A stretch of 64,000 nt of DNA, taken from positions 310,001 through 374,000 of the forward strand of contig JACONQ010000016.1 of assembly GCA_014281115.1 (NCBI GenBank), given 5' to 3'. Source of the DNA: Laburnicola sp. R22_1. Lineage: Eukaryota > Ascomycota > Dothideomycetes > Pleosporales > Didymosphaeriaceae. Position 1 is the first letter of the stretch, and every line of letters starts with the position of its first letter. This document shows, one piece after another, positions 59,400 to 64,000 of the stretch. Both the position numbers and the translations under genes were made by a program. The notes under the pieces were generated by a model. It saw only the letters and a list, made by a program, of their open reading frames with translations. It did no database searches and had not been told where the DNA came from.

Positions 59400-59990
59400 T
59401 TCTACTTACTACAATAATTCTAGAGACTATTTAAAATACTACACTATAAAAAGAGCAGGAGTATTATGTAGTATTACTAGTTAATAAGATAAGTAATTTT
59501 AAGTTTATTAGAGACGAATATATTATTTAGTTAGAGATTGGGATATTTTAGTGTTAGGCGAGTAAGAGCTTCTTCTTAACTTAGAATAAGATATAGCGCA
59601 ACTAGTAGGTATTTATTTAGACTATCTAGATATTCTAAAGGCGATTACTTTTAATAACTATAGATTTCTTACTATAGATATTAGAAGGGGTAAAGTAGTT
59701 AGCTAAACTGCGTTAGATATATAATCTCCTTCTTAGCCCTAGCTATTAGTGCTACTACTAAATTTATATCTTTAGAATACTTAGTTAAGATTGTAAATAG
59801 AAAATAGTTTACATTATAATAGTTGCTTAATAGAAAAGTAAGTCTGGCTTTAAAAATAGAAAAGCTAATATATATATAGTCTATAATTAATTTAGATATT
59901 AGCCTATTTCCCATACTACAAATCGAGTCTTATATTAAAACTAACGCAAAAGTCGCTATTACGTGTAGCGCTAGTAATAAAAACCTTAAT
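59400..59990 (-). pseudogene. Possible gypsy integrase remnant
   Basis: The open minus stretch 59914-59699 reads RLISKLIIDYIYISFSIFK and YNVNYFLFTILTKYSKDINL. The spacing resembles the integrase core (IDFI..LP...YDxxLVVVDKFSK) of fungal gypsy elements after RIP. Continuing, LPLLISIVRN could be the SDR block. No LTRs were found, and the call is weak. Confidence 0.35.
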
Positions 59991-62900
59991 CTTACTAGAC
60001 CCAGTTTGCAAATCCTTAGTATAATATAGACTACTACTTACTAGAAACTTAAGAGCAAATAGTTATGACTCTAACTTTATAAGTTTGATAACAATAGTAA
60101 TTCTAGCCTTTTTAGATAGATTAAACAAGTTTGTTCCTTAAATAAGCTCTATAAAGATATATTTAGTACTAGTAGTGTTCTCTAATATAGCTAAGTAACT
60201 ATAGACCTAGAAAACAGGTATGCTATGCAAATAGAGAAAGTCTATTATTGCAACTTCGCTAGCTATAACTAGGTATCTTAGCTTAGTAATTAGATAAGGG
60301 ATGCGTCTAACAAACTAGAAGCTGTTATGTATTATAATTAGGAAGGTTCTATTAAACCTCCCTTTAGCTAATTTTTTAAAAGAAGTTATATCTTCTACTT
60401 TCTAGTTAATAGCTACAGCCGCAAAGCGCTTAAACTCTAATACATTAAAGACACGTCGTTATTTAGAGTGCTTTAGATTATTATTTTAACTCTAACCCAC
60501 AGTTAACAATAAACGTTAGGTTTAGTAAAAGGGGGCAATAAATATTTATTATCCTAACGTGTATTTAAATAGCTTAGCAGGTTCTTTTATTAAGTTTAGA
60601 AAACAAGTTAAATCTGCGTAGAACCTCCTTACTTTGGGGAATTATACTATCCTTTAAAAAAGGCTATAGGCAAAAGCAGTAACTAGACAACTACTTAAGT
60701 TTCTATAGAATGTTATAGTATAATCGCACCATAGAGTAGCGTAGCATAAGTACTTACCTTAGTTGTTTCTCTTATAGTAAACTAAGGAGAAGCGAAAATT
60801 TTAAGCTTCCTCTATATAGTAAGACGTGCTAACTAGGATTGTATAGTAAGACGTGACTTAATATTAACTAACCACGCTATACTATAGCCTAAGGTAGAGA
60901 GGGGAACAAGCAAAGACATTAACAATATATCCCTAGAGAGAAGAAAAAAGATAAGTTTAACGTAGTAAAAACGTAATAAACGCGATTTAAACAAAAAGGC
61001 AATTAATTTAAGTTTTCTTAGTATAGAAAAGAGTGGTTGCTATTAAATAGATTTTAATAAACCTACTTTTATGATAGACTTTATATGTATCTTTAGACTT
61101 ATCTATATACTATACCTTTCTACTTTCTTAATCTACGCTTCCTAGTAAACTATTAAGCATAGCTATAAAAGTAATATTAGTTCTTTTCTTATTGTAAAGA
61201 TACCTGTGAGTGTAACTAAATCTCTACACTAATTTAAGCTTAGAGTATTATAAACTATATTAGACTATGCCTATAATATTCTGCCTTTAGTGATGTATAT
61301 AGATATGGTTCGAATAGTTTAGAGATCTTAATTAAGCTAATTCGCAGGTATATGCCAGCTACCTAAATATTTATAGCCTAGAGCTTAGTTATAGGTTTAC
61401 TATTAGTAAGATATACAAGAAGAGTATAAAAGTGCACGTGGTATAAGAATGGCATAATAAGTAATAAATATAGTAGGATTTAAACAAGTCTAGTTAATTA
61501 ACTATATTACTGCTAGCTTAGCTAATTAAGGGCCTAATTTTGGCGACAAGTAAACTTTATAAGAGTTTCTAGCTAGAATTTTAATTCTTTGGGTACTTTG
61601 TACACAGCACTATATCTTACTTAAAAGTTTTATAGACTTATATAAATTAAGCAACTGTCTAAAATAAAATGCGAGTTATAACTTAGTTATTATATAGCCC
61701 ATGGTAATAATAATTAAGTTACTCGCTTACCTGCTACTTTCCATTCTTTTACTCTCTATTCTTTCCCTATATTAGCAATTACAATTCTTTTGCAGCTAAA
61801 GGGTCTTCTTACTAAGACTAAGCAATTGCAACCAAAATTAAATAAAGTCTATCTAACTAATAACTAGTAGACTACTTTAACTAAGTTGAGTATAAGTCTT
61901 TTAGAGGCAGCGAAGGTTAAAGATAAAATTCAAATACTTAAGGAATAGCAATTACAAAGAGTATAAGGAATATTAGTTAAGTATATAATTATTAAGAGGC
62001 GACCTTTTTGCAAAAGATTAACTAAAAAACCCACACATCTTTAAGAGAAATATTATTATAATATTTAAAGGTCTAAGAAATCCGCCTATATAAGAAATAT
62101 AATTAACTTAGCTATGCCACCTCTAATAAACGCGTCCACCTAAGACTAGGAAATAAAAGAAGCCAGACTTAATAGTATCTAATAGCTACAAAACCTCCCC
62201 TATAAAAGTAAAAGAAGATTCTTTATAGTTGTAAGAGAAGTCTTTAGAGCCAGGTTAAAGATATAATAGAAAACAAAATTAACTCTCCACAATACAGAGA
62301 AATTATAAAAATAATAAGAAAAGGATAAGCCTATTAAATAACAATAGACTGCCTTTAAAGAATTATTAAAGCTAAGAATTTTATTATTAGAGTGTAAGAA
62401 ATCTCTCTAAAAGCAGAGACATAAGCCAAAGCGTAGCACATAGTGTTAAGAAATAGAACTATCTAGCGTCCAAACTAGCAGTTTATTAATACTTATAGAG
62501 CTCTACTACTTATGCCTAATCTCTTAGAAATATTATTATTAGAATGGTTGCCCACATTTATATCCTCCTTTCAACACTGTACCCACACCTTTAGCCTTTC
62601 TAGGGGCCCCAGGCGGCTAGAGTAGGCTCTATAAAAATCACGGAGCTTGTATAGGCTATTCTTAAAGTTAGACACCTTATACCACTCTAGGTTATTCTTA
62701 TATCTAAGCTATTTGGCATAGTACTATAACTTTCTATAATTAACACAGATATTAAGAATCTTCTCTATCTTATATTTATTTTTATCTGCACTGCTATAAT
62801 TGCGCTTTCGCTTATACCTATATAAGCAATAGGGGCATATAGTTAATATTAGTCGCTTATTACTTCTAAGATAGCAGCCACAATTACTGCTATTATTACT

Positions 62901-64000
62901 ATGGAATATTCTAGTATTGTTATCGCTATACTGCACTGCTAAAAGAGATTTTAAGACTAAAGAATAGTTAGAGGGCAGTCTATTATAAAAGGAGAAGGGC
63001 TTCTATTACCTCGCTAAGCGTATAGTATGCTTAGGGTACTACTTTAATATCTTTAATATTTAACTATGCCGCTTAGCTAATAGAGAGTGTTTTTACTTCC
63101 GTGTTAGCTATATTTTATAGTTAACACTATTGTAATTATTAGTGTTAGTGTTATTATTAAATTTATTACTACTACTACTACTTATGTTTACGCGTAGAGA
63201 GAATTTACCTTACTAGTATTAGAGAAAAGAAATATACCTATAATAGTATATACTTACCTTACTTTTTTGTCTTCTTATACACTATTAAAGCTTTTAAAAA
63301 AGTGTGGCCGCTAGCCTCTTATATTGGCTATTTAATATTTATTATTAACAATATAGTTGGCTGTGTTAACGTGAGTTTATAATATAAGAGCTTACTAGTT
63401 TAAGTTCTTATTTTATTAATTGCCAGCTTAATAGCATCCTTAGTATGTGTAGAACACTCTTTACTGCTATCGTCTAGGGTCTAGATACTTAAATCTTTAG
63501 GCTAACTACTAATCTACGTACCCATATTATCTTCCTATAGGCAGTCCTTATTAGTATCTAATTTGGATTAACTGTCTTTAATAACAACCACACTCTCTAC
63601 GCAATATTAGAAATAGTATATATAAATTACTATACTAAAGAGGTCTAGAGGAATACCTTAACTTCTACCCTTAGAAGGAGCCAGCTAATCTAAGCTCTTA
63701 TCACTTATAGCTTCTTAAGAAGTTTACATTAAGATAAGTTACTTAAATCCTACGCTTTAGTATCTATTCTAGGGGGAGAGACTATTATTACAGCTAATAT
63801 CGTCACTTCCCCCACCTTTATTACTGCTAATTTTATTATTACATATTAAATTAATGACTTTAGCTCTGTGCGACGTAGATATGGACCTAATATCCAGAAT
63901 CTTATTAAGGTTAGGGTATTTGTCTTTATTGGACAGCACCTTCTTTAAGGGATTATATTAAGAGGTCTACTTTGGCTTTAGAGGTCTATTATACAAAATA
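59991..64000. other. AT-rich RIP-degraded DNA, unidentified
   Basis: About 4 kb. A minus frame at 62936-62724 has Cys pairs (CGCY, CPYC) but no family I can name; in the same direction the frame can be followed with stops to about 61900. Together with the integrase-like piece it may belong to one large dead element. Confidence 0.35.

Noticed and set aside
1..64000. tRNA or rRNA genes
   Set aside because: I looked for T-arm and anticodon-arm patterns and found only the transposon primer sites.

Overview
The window looks like accessory, repeat-rich DNA of a filamentous ascomycete (Pezizomycotina; a Dothideomycete/Pleosporales-like fungus is my best guess). Outside two GC-balanced islands the sequence is extremely TA-rich. 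Almost every recognisable reading frame there is broken at CAA, CAG or TGG codons turned into TAA or TAG, and active-site codons are changed by C-to-T or G-to-A. That is the signature of repeat-induced point mutation (RIP), so most of the window is a transposon and multigene-family graveyard.

Layout. 1-13147: Ty1/copia elements. A partial inverted copy of family B (1-1744) faces a complete copy (2250-13147, TSD AAATA). That copy was later split by a younger, mildly mutated family A element (2817-8296 on the minus strand, 292-bp LTRs, TSD ACTAT). 13148-21850: the gene island. It holds a Myb/SANT-like gene (minus), an orphan C-terminal thioesterase piece of a polyketide synthase, a secreted precursor with seven 14-residue Kex2-type repeats, a DUF3176 membrane protein with one intron, and a methyltransferase-like N-terminal module that seems to have lost its FAD-binding C-terminus. 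21850-26160: two hAT elements, one mildly and one heavily mutated. 26160-37815: a degraded HET-NACHT NLR (minus), a 1.5-kb imperfect palindrome, a degraded HET gene (minus) and a degraded pogo-type transposase C-terminus.

37816-51130 is one degraded NLR gene (alpha/beta-hydrolase, NB-ARC, TPR array). A 7.7-kb Ty3/gypsy element (39197-46939, minus, TSD ATAC) cuts it just after the P-loop. A 1.85-kb pogo/Fot1 element (48308-50158, perfect 50-bp TIRs, TSD TA) sits in its TPR array and forms the second GC-balanced island. Removing both elements restores the frame. 51130-64000 is heavily mutated DNA with a second TPR-NLR fragment and a probable gypsy integrase remnant; most of it I could not identify.

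The live genes are few. The most interesting is the repeat-containing precursor at 15883-16557, whose layout matches fungal Kex2-processed repeat peptides (the dikaritin/ustiloxin class of precursors, or other secreted peptides). No UstYa-type oxidase gene is visible beside it.
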